A stretch of DNA of 42,456 bases, taken from contig JAEXCU010000006.1 of the NCBI GenBank assembly GCA_023402015.1, positions 1-42,456 on the forward strand, written 5' to 3'. The notes beneath the pieces were generated by a model that did not search any database, was not told the origin of the DNA, and saw nothing but the letters and a program-made list of their open reading frames with translations. This stretch comes from Pseudomonadota bacterium. GTDB taxonomy: Bacteria > Pseudomonadota > Alphaproteobacteria > Rs-D84. Shown here piece after piece: positions 16,447 through 26,170 of this stretch; the first letter of the stretch is position 1, and each line of letters begins with the position of its first letter. Made by a program: the position numbers and the translations under genes.

Positions 16447-18840
16447 ATGTCAGATATAAATGCGAAAAATCTTTATTTTCCCGCCCAATTCCGCGAATTA
16501 TTGTTGTCTGGCGAATACAATAATTTGTTCAGCAATCTGACACTAAATCTGCCCCGGCGATTTTATGCATATGCAAATCCGGAATCTTTAAATCCATTGT
16601 TTCAGAAAACCTATACCGAACTGACATCCACCACACGGCAGATTAACGGTAATGATGCATGGGCGTTTGACGATATTCAAAACATTTTAATGCCACCTGA
16701 ACGTGCAATGGATTTTTCCCATGCAATTACATTCCTGACCCGGACATGCAAAATTCCTGAAAAACATATTTATATAAAAAACGGCCCGATTGCCAATGAA
16801 CTGTTCCCCAATCGGCGCATTTATTTATCGCGATATGCAATGTGTCTGGTGGTGAAATCATTAATGGCCACATTAAAATCGTTTAAATATGACTGCGCGA
16901 CGCCATTGTTTCGCGTTGTCGGTGTTTCAGACAATACCCCGGCAGGTAAATTTTCTGACGAAATGCGATATGCATTTGCGGCATACTTTTTTGCATTTCC
17001 CGAAACAGATTTAAATGAAATGATTGACATAACGTGGATGTGGGTCCGGGGCATTCGTTTGAAAAATGCATATGAATCTGCAAATAATAATCTGCGTTAT
17101 TTAATACAGAAAATATATGGTTCTGAATTTGATTTTCATAAATACGAAGAATTCAAGCAATCGTTTATATTTGACCCAATGTTTTATTCGCCGTCGCGGG
17201 GAAACTTTGCGACGCAATATCAAAAAATGCTGACCACCATGGGATATGAATTAAAATCCACCCGTGGCGATGATGCACCAAAATGGCGCAAAGCGAACAA
17301 GGTTGCCCCCAAATATCCCGGTGCATTCTTTGCCCCACACGTCAGTTTTTTAATGATATGGTTGCTGGGGCATTATAATAAATTCATTAGTAATGAAAAT
17401 ATATCGGGCAAAAACAAAGTCAAAATTTTTCAGGATTTAACACGCCGTTTCTTTAATACTATCAGTGGCGCCCTGGCCGCACAAAAATATCAGAATAAAA
17501 ATTCTGACCACGATTTTTTAAACGCGCCATTATTTGTTAACCAACACCACAGTGATGCATATAAAATTACCCGGGCAATAAAATCAGGAACCGGTCCCAC
17601 AATTACAGATTCTGCGTCCGGGAAAAAGATTCGCGAAAACCCATCTGCGTTGGATTTTTTCCATGACAATCATTTATTCTGCGACGATGATATGTGGTGT
17701 TTGGAATTCAGACAACGGGCCGAAAAAAATTTGGCCACACTGCATAATCAATATACTTTGAACCCATCCATTGAATTGGCGCATAAAATTAATGACATGG
17801 AAAAAAAGATTTTGTTTGAAAACAATGCGTTGTATGGGATTAATTTATCCGCATTTGTATCTGTGCCGCAAATATTAAATAATGACGGAACATTTCTTGC
17901 GCGCCCATGCATTGGGCCGGAAAATATTTCAGATTATTTTAATTTGCCAAAAAATGGAAATAACGCAACTGCACCAAACACTCAACTGGAATTTGAATTT
18001 ATTGGCGAATTTTCGCCGTCGGCACCATATGCTGAATTTACAATTATCCAACCAACAACCATTCCGTCGGGCATTTCATTCACGCGCGGGGTCAATAAAA
18101 CAACGGGGCGGCCATATGTTATTTATGACATTAATGGTGAATTTGAATCCGTTAATCCGCCGGTTAAAAATCCGTTTGTATTGGACATAAATGGTAATCC
18201 AAAAAATGCAGACGTAAATTTTGAACAAATCAGTTTCCTGTTGGAAAGTGATACACTGCCCGCGAATGAACAATTGGCCCAGGCGCATCGCCTGGCCGCG
18301 CTGGGTGTTATAAATCGCGTGGTGTTTTCCGGGAATAAATCATATCACATGCGATGCACAGTGGCAACGCCACCTGAAAACAAAGCAGAACGCAAATGGT
18401 TATTTAATCATATTATCCAAAAATATGATATACGCGGGATTGACCCGGTATGTTGGAATAATGGACGCATGATGCGCCGTCCAAACGCGTTCAGACAGAT
18501 AAACGGCAACAGCGTACAACAACAATTAATACATCAAACCAATGATATATTAAAGATTGATTGGCGACCATTGTACAACGAATATCAACATCGCCGCCAA
18601 GAATATATTAAAAAACTGCCACCAATTGATGGAATAAACGAAAAACTGGTTAATCGCGTAAAAATAATGTTGGCGACATGGTATGACGGTAATCGTCATA
18701 ATCTGCTGGACCAGGGATTGATACCGATGATGTATTATGCGGGTTGGACACCAAATGAAATCAGAAATACCCTGTGCGGCGAAAATACCAACCGAAATTT
18801 GCAAAGAACAATTGAACAATATATTGCGAACATCCGCTGA
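16447..18840 (+). CDS. Archaeo-eukaryotic primase-like protein
   Basis: The protein is 797 aa. The C-terminal third resembles AEP-type primases: E600-S-D602 in FLLESDTLP as the acidic metal-binding pair, then SGNKSYH at 628-634 as the S-x-H motif, then MMRRPNAFR at 675-683 as the third conserved block. Residues 1-500 show no recognised domain, and no helicase motif (Walker A) was found. The ATG at 16447 is chosen over the one at 16438, because the latter lies at or before the predicted transcription start. Such primases are usually found in plasmids, phages and integrative elements. Here the gene is alone beside a tRNA gene with a duplicated 3' end. Function in the cell is inferred only. Confidence 0.65.
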   Translation: MSDINAKNLYFPAQFRELLLSGEYNNLFSNLTLNLPRRFYAYANPESLNPLFQKTYTELTSTTRQINGNDAWAFDDIQNILMPPERAMDFSHAITFLTRTCKIPEKHIYIKNGPIANELFPNRRIYLSRYAMCLVVKSLMATLKSFKYDCATPLFRVVGVSDNTPAGKFSDEMRYAFAAYFFAFPETDLNEMIDITWMWVRGIRLKNAYESANNNLRYLIQKIYGSEFDFHKYEEFKQSFIFDPMFYSPSRGNFATQYQKMLTTMGYELKSTRGDDAPKWRKANKVAPKYPGAFFAPHVSFLMIWLLGHYNKFISNENISGKNKVKIFQDLTRRFFNTISGALAAQKYQNKNSDHDFLNAPLFVNQHHSDAYKITRAIKSGTGPTITDSASGKKIRENPSALDFFHDNHLFCDDDMWCLEFRQRAEKNLATLHNQYTLNPSIELAHKINDMEKKILFENNALYGINLSAFVSVPQILNNDGTFLARPCIGPENISDYFNLPKNGNNATAPNTQLEFEFIGEFSPSAPYAEFTIIQPTTIPSGISFTRGVNKTTGRPYVIYDINGEFESVNPPVKNPFVLDINGNPKNADVNFEQISFLLESDTLPANEQLAQAHRLAALGVINRVVFSGNKSYHMRCTVATPPENKAERKWLFNHIIQKYDIRGIDPVCWNNGRMMRRPNAFRQINGNSVQQQLIHQTNDILKIDWRPLYNEYQHRRQEYIKKLPPIDGINEKLVNRVKIMLATWYDGNRHNLLDQGLIPMMYYAGWTPNEIRNTLCGENTNRNLQRTIEQYIANIR

Positions 18841-18852
18841 TAACAATTCAGA

Positions 18853-18881
18853 TTGATTTAAATGCCCCAATATGGCATAAT
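18853..18881 (+). promoter_or_regulatory. Possible promoter for Cys-rich protein gene
   Basis: TTGATT (18853-18858) and CATAAT (18876-18881) are separated by 17 nt. Confidence 0.45.
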
Positions 18882-18989
18882 ATATGGCACAGGCCAGTAA
18901 AAATCACGCCGAATCCAATGGGACGATTATCCTGGCGTTTTTTCCAAAATTAAAAATCCCAGATTTCTGCATTTTTTATCCCCCATTAT

Positions 18990-19472
18990 TTGCCGAATGC
19001 AATCGTCGGTTTGGGTGTGGCATTATTATGTGCGAACGCAGACGCATCAACACCAATGTATCCGGTGTGCAGTGATTGTCATCGTTGTACCCAGACGGCA
19101 CCCGGGGGCGGATGCATGGGACAATGTGTTTATGACGTAAATTATTGCCAGGGCCAGGTATGTGAAGACGGTTATACATGGAACCCGAAAACGCAAAAAT
19201 GCGAAAGCACCAGTGCCATTTTTTGTTTATCTGGAAAATATATTTCACATAACACATGCGTGGATTGTCCCCAGCCATCTGATTTTTCATTTAAATCCGG
19301 CCAATGTTCTGTTTTATCCGATGCATTGTCCGCCGGCACGACCGGTATTGGATCATGCATGTTGCCCACCACAATGGACAGCGTATTATGTCAGTACGCC
19401 GATACAACCGGCACGTTTATATTTACAAACGATTGTTTTCATGCAGAAACAGTCATAATTGAACCAATTTAA
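18990..19472 (+). CDS. Cys-rich secreted protein, start uncertain
   Basis: The protein is 160 aa if started at the TTG at 18990. A hydrophobic segment ending ANADA looks like a signal peptide. The mature part is rich in Cys (CSDCHRC, CVYDVNYCQGQVCEDGYTWNPKTQKC). Its C-terminal motif, GSCMLP followed by DTTGTFIFTNDC, recurs in the protein at 33221-33538, so the two belong to one family. The reading frame is open upstream to a TAA at 18951, and an in-frame ATG lies beyond it at 18918. The start may therefore be non-canonical, or the 5' end may be damaged. There is no clear ribosome-binding site. The function is unknown. Confidence 0.6.
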   Translation: MPNAIVGLGVALLCANADASTPMYPVCSDCHRCTQTAPGGGCMGQCVYDVNYCQGQVCEDGYTWNPKTQKCESTSAIFCLSGKYISHNTCVDCPQPSDFSFKSGQCSVLSDALSAGTTGIGSCMLPTTMDSVLCQYADTTGTFIFTNDCFHAETVIIEPI

Positions 19473-19499
19473 AAACCGCCCGATTGGGCGGTTTTGTTT
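19471..19499. terminator. Bidirectional terminator
   Basis: The stem ACCGCCC-GATT-GGGCGGT with flanking A- and T-runs lies between convergent genes. Confidence 0.8.
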
Positions 19500-19504
19500 T
19501 ATCA

Positions 19505-20494
19505 TTATAACCATTTCCACGGTTGTAATACCTTTAACAGACCGTACGCAGTACGCTTGTCCGCAAACGCATTGCCGCAACGCGGGCAAACAATGAACGG
19601 CGCCAATATGGCCTTGACCTTTTTGAACATCATCATCCAAACCAAGAAACCAATCGCCCATGCAACCGCAACCAGTCCCCATGCAACATAACCAAAATAC
19701 TTGTTTACGGTTCCGGTTATTACATTGATAACGTCAACATTGGATTTTTCCAAATCATTGTAAATCTTGGTCGCAACAGGCCATGATGACGGACGCCACG
19801 GATAAACATGCTGAATACCATAATTGGTCAACAACGTTGTACCCAAACCACCGGTATTTTTATCCAGTTGCTTTTTAATGGCTTCGTCAATCATCTTGTC
19901 AAATTCAACCTGCAACAGGGATGTTAAATCACGTTCCACCTGGTCCAGTTTTTTATTAATCTGGGCCGCGGTGTCATCAACCTTGGCGATGGCATTATCA
20001 GCCTTGCCGATGCTGTCATCAACCTGGCCCAGGGCCCGGTCAATGCCGTCGGTCTTGACGCCAAATTTGCCGGCAATACCACTGATTTTTTTCACACCCG
20101 CCGTTGTATTCTTGGCATCGGCGGTTGCCTTTTTGGCAACGGCGGTGGTATCAGAAACTTTTTCCACGGCGCCACTGACAACCTTGACCTGGTCCACCGC
20201 GAATGCAACCGGTTTTTCCAGGTTTATTGCATCCTTGATACCGTCCAGCAATTTTTCATATTCGCCGACGATATTTCGTTGCAAATCAAAGAACATTGAA
20301 ACCACAATGGATTTCTTAATCGGTTGGGAATAAGTATTTTTTATGTGCAATGGAAACCAAATTACCAATGCAACCCAAATGATGGATACAATTGCAAAGA
20401 TGCGTTTGGTCCATGTAATTGTAGACGTCTTTTTCGCAACGGTTTTTGCACCACCGCGATCTATTACCTCTATTTCCTTTTTCTTTCTGGGCAT
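19505..20494 (-). CDS. Two-helix membrane protein with helical repeat region
   Basis: I do not recognise this 329-aa protein. It has a Lys-rich N-terminus, a membrane helix at about 31-50, then a long extracytoplasmic region. Residues 100-200 are low-complexity helical sequence of repeated K/A/D/V units (for example DDSIGKADNAIAKVDDTAAQI), probably a coiled coil. A second membrane helix is at about 268-290, followed by a C-terminal CPRCGNAFADKR tail with a single CxxC. RBS AAGGAG is well placed. It is the last gene of the minus-strand run that starts at era. It may have a structural envelope role, but nothing specific can be said. Confidence 0.7.
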   Translation of the reverse strand: MPRKKKEIEVIDRGGAKTVAKKTSTITWTKRIFAIVSIIWVALVIWFPLHIKNTYSQPIKKSIVVSMFFDLQRNIVGEYEKLLDGIKDAINLEKPVAFAVDQVKVVSGAVEKVSDTTAVAKKATADAKNTTAGVKKISGIAGKFGVKTDGIDRALGQVDDSIGKADNAIAKVDDTAAQINKKLDQVERDLTSLLQVEFDKMIDEAIKKQLDKNTGGLGTTLLTNYGIQHVYPWRPSSWPVATKIYNDLEKSNVDVINVITGTVNKYFGYVAWGLVAVAWAIGFLVWMMMFKKVKAILAPFIVCPRCGNAFADKRTAYGLLKVLQPWKWL

Positions 20495-20559
20495 ATGAAA
20501 ACTCCTTTTACTATTACAATATCAGTTTAATTTTTATTCCCATTTGTTTCAACACATAA

Positions 20560-20901
20560 TTAACGCGTTTTTTCATTAAAAGATTTTATTTCGTCCGACA
20601 TTGCATCAAAAAATCCGTGAAATTTTCCCGCACGCTGAATCTGGGAAACCTGTTGAACCGTGCCGTAAAATGCATCCGCCTGGGGACGTGTTTTGAATGT
20701 GTAAACCTGCGTTTGTGGAACCATATCATAAAATTGTGAATTATTTTGACGATTAGATACCAACGCCAAAACATACGCAAAACGCGCATCATCACGACGC
20801 ATCGCCGCCAGATAAACTTTATCCGCATCATTCAAAACAACAATTGGTTGGACCGGTTTTATATTTTTGCGTGTAATAAATTGCTTTAACTTTTCAAACA
20901 T
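20560..20901 (-). CDS. Hypothetical 113-aa protein
   Basis: No family is recognised. The protein is soluble and mixed alpha/beta by appearance, with no signal peptide and no cysteine clusters. Its start overlaps the tgt stop by 1 nt, so it is translationally coupled to tgt and is likely a real gene. Confidence 0.65.
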   Translation of the reverse strand: MFEKLKQFITRKNIKPVQPIVVLNDADKVYLAAMRRDDARFAYVLALVSNRQNNSQFYDMVPQTQVYTFKTRPQADAFYGTVQQVSQIQRAGKFHGFFDAMSDEIKSFNEKTR

Positions 20902-22013
20902 TATTTTTCACCTGTGTACTGTTCAATAAATTCTTGTTTAAATTGGGCAAAGCGGCCCTGTTCTATCGCCGCGCGAATGCCGCGCATTAAATCCTGGTAA
21001 AACCATAAATTATGTTGGGTTAACAATGTGGCCCCCAGTATTTCATTGCACTTAATCAAATGATGAATATATGCGCGCGATAATTTACACGCCGGGCAAC
21101 CGCATTTGTCATCAATTGGACCGGAATCATCGCGAAAGCGGGCGTTTTTCATATTCATTGTACCATGACGGGTGAACGCCTGGGCTGTGCGGCCGGCGCG
21201 CGTTGGCATGACGCAGTCAAACATATCTATGCCACGTTCCACCGCGCCTAAGATATCCAACGGCGTCCCAACCCCCATTAAATATCGGGGCCGGTCTGTC
21301 GGCAACAGCGGTGTTGTGGTCGCAATCATGTCAAACATGACATCTTGGGGTTCCCCCACGGCCAGGCCGCCCACCGCATATCCGTCAAAGCCAATATCTG
21401 TTAATTGTTTGGCCGATTTTTTACGCAAATCCGGAAAATCGGCCCCCTGGACAATACCAAATATTCCGTATCCCGGGCGGTCAATAAATGCATCGCGACT
21501 GCGGCGTGCCCAGCGGGCAACCATTTCAACATTTTTCTCTACCCTGTCGCGCGGCGCGGGCAGATGCAGACATTCGTCCAATACCATTGTGATATTAGAA
21601 TCCAACTGATGCTGAATATGCACCGAATCTTCGGGCCGCAGGAAATGCTTTACCCCACCGTCAATGTGCGATGTGAATTCCACACCTTCTTCGCGCATTT
21701 TCACCAAATTGGACAATGACATAACCTGAAAACCACCACTGTCGGTCAGTATCGGTCCATGCCATCCGCCAAATTTATGCAGTCCGCCCATTTTTTCAAC
21801 CAAATCGCCACCCGGGCGCATCATCAAATGATACGTATTGCCCAAAATAACCTGGGTGCCGGTTGCGGCAACCTGGTCCATGGTTAATGCCTTGACAGTG
21901 GCGGCGGTACCAACGGCCATAAATGCCGGTGTTTCAAATGTGCCGTGCGCAGTTTCAACGCGCCCCCGCCGCGCATTAGAATCCGTTTTTAAAAGTGTAT
22001 ATTTTAACGACAT
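20901..22013 (-). CDS. tgt: Queuine tRNA-ribosyltransferase
   Basis: Tgt exchanges guanine 34 of tRNA-Asp, Asn, His and Tyr for preQ1 in the queuosine pathway. At 370 aa it has the normal length. Visible features are the N-terminal RRGRVETAHGTFETPAFMAVGT, the catalytic region DSGGFQVMSL, the nucleophile region GVGTPLDILGAVERGIDMFDCVMPTR, and the zinc site CGCPACKLSRAYIHHL...H. queA lies in the same minus-strand run, which supports the pathway assignment. Confidence 0.96.
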   Translation of the reverse strand: MSLKYTLLKTDSNARRGRVETAHGTFETPAFMAVGTAATVKALTMDQVAATGTQVILGNTYHLMMRPGGDLVEKMGGLHKFGGWHGPILTDSGGFQVMSLSNLVKMREEGVEFTSHIDGGVKHFLRPEDSVHIQHQLDSNITMVLDECLHLPAPRDRVEKNVEMVARWARRSRDAFIDRPGYGIFGIVQGADFPDLRKKSAKQLTDIGFDGYAVGGLAVGEPQDVMFDMIATTTPLLPTDRPRYLMGVGTPLDILGAVERGIDMFDCVMPTRAGRTAQAFTRHGTMNMKNARFRDDSGPIDDKCGCPACKLSRAYIHHLIKCNEILGATLLTQHNLWFYQDLMRGIRAAIEQGRFAQFKQEFIEQYTGEK

Positions 22014-22029
22014 TTATATAACTCCTGTC

Positions 22030-22434
22030 TTATCGGCTGCGGCCCGCGTGTGCCATTGTCATTTGCATCTGTTGCATTTTGTTTAATTCCATTTGCATCT
22101 GCGCGTATAACTGTTGCATTTCAACAACGCGGCGCCCCATGGTAAAGGTTGCGGTTTGCATTGCAATCTGGTCGTCTTTGTTTTTATCAATCTGTGCCTG
22201 CAATGATGCAATTTGTTTCTGCAATTTTACAAATTGTTTTTCCTGGGCGGCATAGTCTTGGTTGCCGGATAATGATTTACCGTTTTTGTTCATAAACTTT
22301 TGCACGGCATCCTGGGCCATTTTGGAATTAACCAGCATACTGCCGTATTTAAAGACCGCTTTGCGCCCCGCCTTGGTTCCCAAGAAACGCTTTAATACCT
22401 TTGGATTTGCCAAAACCCTTAACCATGCAGCCAT
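22030..22434 (-). CDS. Coiled-coil protein, unknown function
   Basis: The protein is 134 aa. Residues 1-40 are basic with a GTKAGRKAVFKYG segment. Residues 65-130 form a Gln/Met-rich coiled coil (KLQKQIASLQAQIDKN, MQQLYAQMQMELNKMQQMQM). No membrane helix is seen. It lies between tgt and the M16 peptidase gene with gaps under 20 nt and is probably co-transcribed. I do not recognise a family. Confidence 0.65.
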   Translation of the reverse strand: MAAWLRVLANPKVLKRFLGTKAGRKAVFKYGSMLVNSKMAQDAVQKFMNKNGKSLSGNQDYAAQEKQFVKLQKQIASLQAQIDKNKDDQIAMQTATFTMGRRVVEMQQLYAQMQMELNKMQQMQMTMAHAGRSR

Positions 22435-22452
22435 TTTTTACCCCTTTGCCTA

Positions 22453-23733
22453 TTATGCCTGAAAATTTTCCCGCCATATCGCCCCCAGGTCCGCGTCAAA
22501 GTCTGCGCCCTGGGTTATTATGGACATTGGTCCTTCAAAATATCCACGTGAATATTTTATTACGTCATCGCGTTTGATTCCATTTGATATTTTAACCGTA
22601 TCATAAAAATCATAAACACGACCATATGCACGGTAAAAAGAAATTAATTTATCACAACGCCGCCCCGCAGATTCCAACCAATCTGCATCGCCCAATTTAT
22701 TTTTGCATTCAAACCGAATTAAATCATCATCTGTAATTTTATTTTCTGTATAAATTCTGTATGCGTTGCGCGCAATTAATGCGACAACACGTGCGACGTT
22801 TTCCGGCCCCGTTTCCGTTGCAAATCCAGACATTCCAAATTTTTCATTTCCTGCGTCTGTCCCTGCAAACCCGTAAACCAAACCATTTTCACGACGTAAA
22901 ACCTGGTTCAGTTCTTGAATCATATATCGTTCAAATTTACCAACACAGATGTTTTTATATCTGTTTTCATATTCCATCGGCCAGATATCAGGAAACAATA
23001 TCCGCAATTTTACATTATTCTTGTCCATCAATGGATTATGCGCAATTGCAGGGGTATACTTTATATCCATGTTTTCTGACACATCCATATCCGGTAAAAA
23101 CGAAAACGTTTTTTCCAGACATTTTAAAACATCATCAGCATCGTTTATTTTGCCAGAAATACCAATAATGCAATTTTTGGCAGACAACCGCCGCGCCAAA
23201 AATTCCAACATTTGTTCACGCGTAAAAGCGGCAATTGTTTCATTCGTCCCCAGGGTACGAATTCCTGACGCAGACGCACCACCCAATAAAGTATTGGATA
23301 TAAAATGTGTCAATTGACGCGCGGGACTGTCCAACGTGCGACGTATTTCATCGCTAATAACGCGACGTTCTATTTCAATCTGTTTTGTATCAAACAAAGA
23401 ATTTTGTAATTGGTCGCCCAAAACATCTATTAAAACATTGACGTTTTCGGCTAATATGCGCCCATAAAAAGATATCATTGAATTACCGGTGCTGGCGTTC
23501 TTTGCCCCGCCATTATAATCCATATAATCATCAACGCTTTTTTGCAATGGGAAACGCGCCGTTCCCTTGCACAGCATATGTTCACAAAAATGTGTCAGGC
23601 CGTGTTCATTTGGGGCCTCGTCCCGGGCGCCGGTACGAAATAATATCTTTACATTTGTTGTTTCCAAATCCATTGGGTCCAACAAAACAGGAATCCCGTT
23701 TGACAATTTATGCAAGACAGGGTTGAATTTCAT
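22453..23733 (-). CDS. M16 family zinc peptidase
   Basis: The inverted zinc motif HFCEH is at residues 48-52, with the distal glutamate region IEIERRVISDEIRR further on. A second, inactive M16 domain half occupies the C-terminal 200 residues, giving the usual bacterial length of 426 aa. No signal peptide is seen, so it is cytoplasmic or exported by an unknown route. The start overlaps the queA stop codon by 1 nt (TAATG). Confidence 0.9.
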   Translation of the reverse strand: MKFNPVLHKLSNGIPVLLDPMDLETTNVKILFRTGARDEAPNEHGLTHFCEHMLCKGTARFPLQKSVDDYMDYNGGAKNASTGNSMISFYGRILAENVNVLIDVLGDQLQNSLFDTKQIEIERRVISDEIRRTLDSPARQLTHFISNTLLGGASASGIRTLGTNETIAAFTREQMLEFLARRLSAKNCIIGISGKINDADDVLKCLEKTFSFLPDMDVSENMDIKYTPAIAHNPLMDKNNVKLRILFPDIWPMEYENRYKNICVGKFERYMIQELNQVLRRENGLVYGFAGTDAGNEKFGMSGFATETGPENVARVVALIARNAYRIYTENKITDDDLIRFECKNKLGDADWLESAGRRCDKLISFYRAYGRVYDFYDTVKISNGIKRDDVIKYSRGYFEGPMSIITQGADFDADLGAIWRENFQA

Positions 23734-24764
23734 TACATATCCTTTTTAAACAACAAACAGCAATCACCATATGAAAAGAATCTGTATTTTTCCGCAACCG
23801 CATGTGAATATGCATTCTTCATTTCGTCCAGGCCCGCAAACGCCGATACCAACATAAATAATGTTGATTTTGGTAAATGAAAATTCGTCAGTAAAACATC
23901 CACCGCCCCAAATTTATACCCCGGGGTGATAAATATATCTGTTTCACGGCAAAACGGTACAACCCGTGCATACCGATGGGCCGGTGGTAATTTACCGTTG
24001 TCCATTGCCGCACTTTCCAGTGTGCGCATGGACGTTGTGCCCACCGCAATAACGCGACGCGCGGTATTAATTATGTCCGCCTGGGCCGGGGTGATTTGCG
24101 CCCATTCACTGTGCATTTTGTGTTGGGATAAATCCTCGCTTTTTACCGGCATCCATGTCCCTGCACCCACGTGTAATGTTATTTTAACCACGCGTGCACC
24201 GCGGGATTGAATTTCGTTCATTAATTCCGGCGTAAAATGCAATCCCGCCGTCGGCGCCGCCATGGACCCAATTGGTTCGGCGTAAACCGTTTGATATCGT
24301 TCACGGTCGGCACTTTCTTCTTCGCGTTTCATATATGGCGGCAGTGGCATTTTCCCAACGCGATTTAAAACCGCAAAAACATCTTCGCAATGAAATTTTA
24401 TTTTTAAACCACTTTCGTCATCCATGGCCAAAATTTCAATTTTTGTCCCGTCATCCATGGTCAGCATACTGCCCACCGGGATTTTATTAAATTTTTTACA
24501 CAATCCCCACCATGCACCATCATTTGTTGCGGTATGCAGAGTTATTTCATGGCCGTCCGCCATAAATCGGGCCGGAATAACGCGGGAATTATTAAAGACA
24601 ACAACATCGCCCGGCGCCAAGAAATCCAAGAAATCGCGTATATGTTTATCCGCCAATTCGTCCCCACGCACCACCAACATACGCGACGCGTCGCGCCGTT
24701 CCAACGGGTGGGATGCAATCAATTCATTCGGCAAATAAAAATCAAAGTCAGATGTATGCAGCAT
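23733..24764 (-). CDS. queA: S-adenosylmethionine:tRNA ribosyltransferase-isomerase
   Basis: QueA transfers and isomerises the ribosyl group of SAM onto preQ1-tRNA to make epoxyqueuosine. The 343 aa are normal. Diagnostic blocks are FDFYLPNELIASHPLERRDASRML at the N-terminus, PLPPYMKR, YQTVYAEPIGSMAAPTAGLHFTPEL and TLHVGAGTWMPVK. It lies 6 nt after the lipoprotein gene and is coupled to the M16 gene. Confidence 0.96.
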   Translation of the reverse strand: MLHTSDFDFYLPNELIASHPLERRDASRMLVVRGDELADKHIRDFLDFLAPGDVVVFNNSRVIPARFMADGHEITLHTATNDGAWWGLCKKFNKIPVGSMLTMDDGTKIEILAMDDESGLKIKFHCEDVFAVLNRVGKMPLPPYMKREEESADRERYQTVYAEPIGSMAAPTAGLHFTPELMNEIQSRGARVVKITLHVGAGTWMPVKSEDLSQHKMHSEWAQITPAQADIINTARRVIAVGTTSMRTLESAAMDNGKLPPAHRYARVVPFCRETDIFITPGYKFGAVDVLLTNFHLPKSTLFMLVSAFAGLDEMKNAYSHAVAEKYRFFSYGDCCLLFKKDM

Positions 24765-24769
24765 TTTTG

Positions 24770-25165
24770 TTATTTTTCTTTCTGATGCATATTACGTATA
24801 ATACTGTCGCGTTTTTCAATTTCTTTTATCCACGACAATGTTTTCCCATTTATTGTATAAATACGACTTACTGGGCGACGCATATCATAATAAAAATGCA
24901 TATGAGCCAACTCTTTTTCTGGGAATCTTGTTCTGAAACGCAATGTATCACCAATATTAATGCGATTATAGTAATCCATTCCATCGGCATAATGGTCAAA
25001 AGTCATAGAATGCCTGGGCGAGGAAACATTATCCAACGGCCTGAATACCACACTATGATTTCCTTTGTCTAAAACCAGGTAATCCCTATCATCACCCATT
25101 CTGCAACCAAAAAACAATGGCATTACCGCCAATGTTGCATATTTTAACTTTGTTTTGGTATTCAT
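24770..25165 (-). CDS. Small lipoprotein, unknown function
   Basis: The protein is 131 aa. The start at 25165 is supported by GGAG 8 nt upstream and by overlap with the era stop (ATGA). The N-terminus has a signal peptide ending in the lipobox-like LFFGC, so Cys19 or thereabouts would be lipidated. The mature part has no recognised domain. It is translationally coupled to era. Confidence 0.65.
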   Translation of the reverse strand: MNTKTKLKYATLAVMPLFFGCRMGDDRDYLVLDKGNHSVVFRPLDNVSSPRHSMTFDHYADGMDYYNRINIGDTLRFRTRFPEKELAHMHFYYDMRRPVSRIYTINGKTLSWIKEIEKRDSIIRNMHQKEK

Positions 25166-26055
25166 TTCTTGAACTCCAATCCCTGTTCTTCGTAATTTTC
25201 GCCCTGGTTTTCCCAATCGGGTTCAACGCGCACAAATAAATGCAGGCGCGCGTTTACGCCCCATTGATCCTGGATATCATGACGGGCGGCGGTGCCAATT
25301 TGCTGTAATTGCCGGCCACCGGCGCCGATAACAATTTTTTTATGCGCATCGTTTTGAACCGCAATTTTTTGATATATATCCAAAACACCGTCCGGGTCAA
25401 CATCAACCCGTTCCGTAATAACATTAATGTGATATGGCAATTCTTGGTGCACATATTTATAAATCTTTTCACGGGTCAGTTCCGCCAAATATAATTTATC
25501 CGGAATATCCACACTGTCCGCGGCATCAAATAAATATGGGCCCGCCGGCATAACAGATGCCAGTGCCGTCAACATTTGTTCCACGCCGTCATTTTTCAGT
25601 GCAGAAATCATAAATATTTCCCGAAAATCCGCCATTTCAGATAACTGGGCAACAATGGGCAATAAATTTGCCTTGGGCACGGCATCAACCTTGTTAATTG
25701 CAACAAACAGGTTTTGACGATCCCGGATTTTTTCAACCAAATCGCGAATGGTCTGGGTAATTCCCTTTTGCGCGTCCAGAATTAACAAAATCGCGTCCGC
25801 ATCACCGACCGCATCCATCGCCGCACCGACCATGGCCCGATCCAGTCGCCGTTTGGGCACAAAGACACCCGGGGTGTCTGTAAATATTAACTGGCGATCA
25901 CCAACCATTTTAACGGCGCGCAGACGCGTGCGCGTGGTTTGAACCTTGTGTGATACAATTGATACCTTGCGCCCCATGATTTGGTTTAACAAAGTGCTTT
26001 TGCCCGCATTTGTCGGGCCAACAATGGCGATAAAGCCTGAATAAGTCTGTTTCAT
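25162..26055 (-). CDS. era: GTPase Era
   Basis: Era is an essential GTPase that assists 16S rRNA maturation and 30S assembly. The P-loop is GPTNAGKS at residues 13-20, G3 is DTPG, G4 is NKVD and G5 is SALK. The C-terminal KH domain contains VIGAGGRQLQQIG. The start at 26055 gives MKQTYSGFIAIVG, the expected N-terminus and 297 aa; an upstream in-frame ATG gives nine extra residues without support. First gene of the era-queA-tgt run. Confidence 0.95.
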   Translation of the reverse strand: MKQTYSGFIAIVGPTNAGKSTLLNQIMGRKVSIVSHKVQTTRTRLRAVKMVGDRQLIFTDTPGVFVPKRRLDRAMVGAAMDAVGDADAILLILDAQKGITQTIRDLVEKIRDRQNLFVAINKVDAVPKANLLPIVAQLSEMADFREIFMISALKNDGVEQMLTALASVMPAGPYLFDAADSVDIPDKLYLAELTREKIYKYVHQELPYHINVITERVDVDPDGVLDIYQKIAVQNDAHKKIVIGAGGRQLQQIGTAARHDIQDQWGVNARLHLFVRVEPDWENQGENYEEQGLEFKK

Positions 26056-26170
26056 GCCCCAAACATACCACACCAAAACCAAAAGTGAATAAAAATATTG
26101 AAATTAATCCCGTGGATTGGCAAAATATCCATATCCGGGGAGAGAAACAGAAACACAAAGGATTTTTGTA

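Noticed and set aside
18884..19075. 63-aa ORF with ATG at 18884
   Set aside because: The ATG lies 2 nt after the predicted -10 box, no RBS is present, and it overlaps the Cys-rich gene in another frame.
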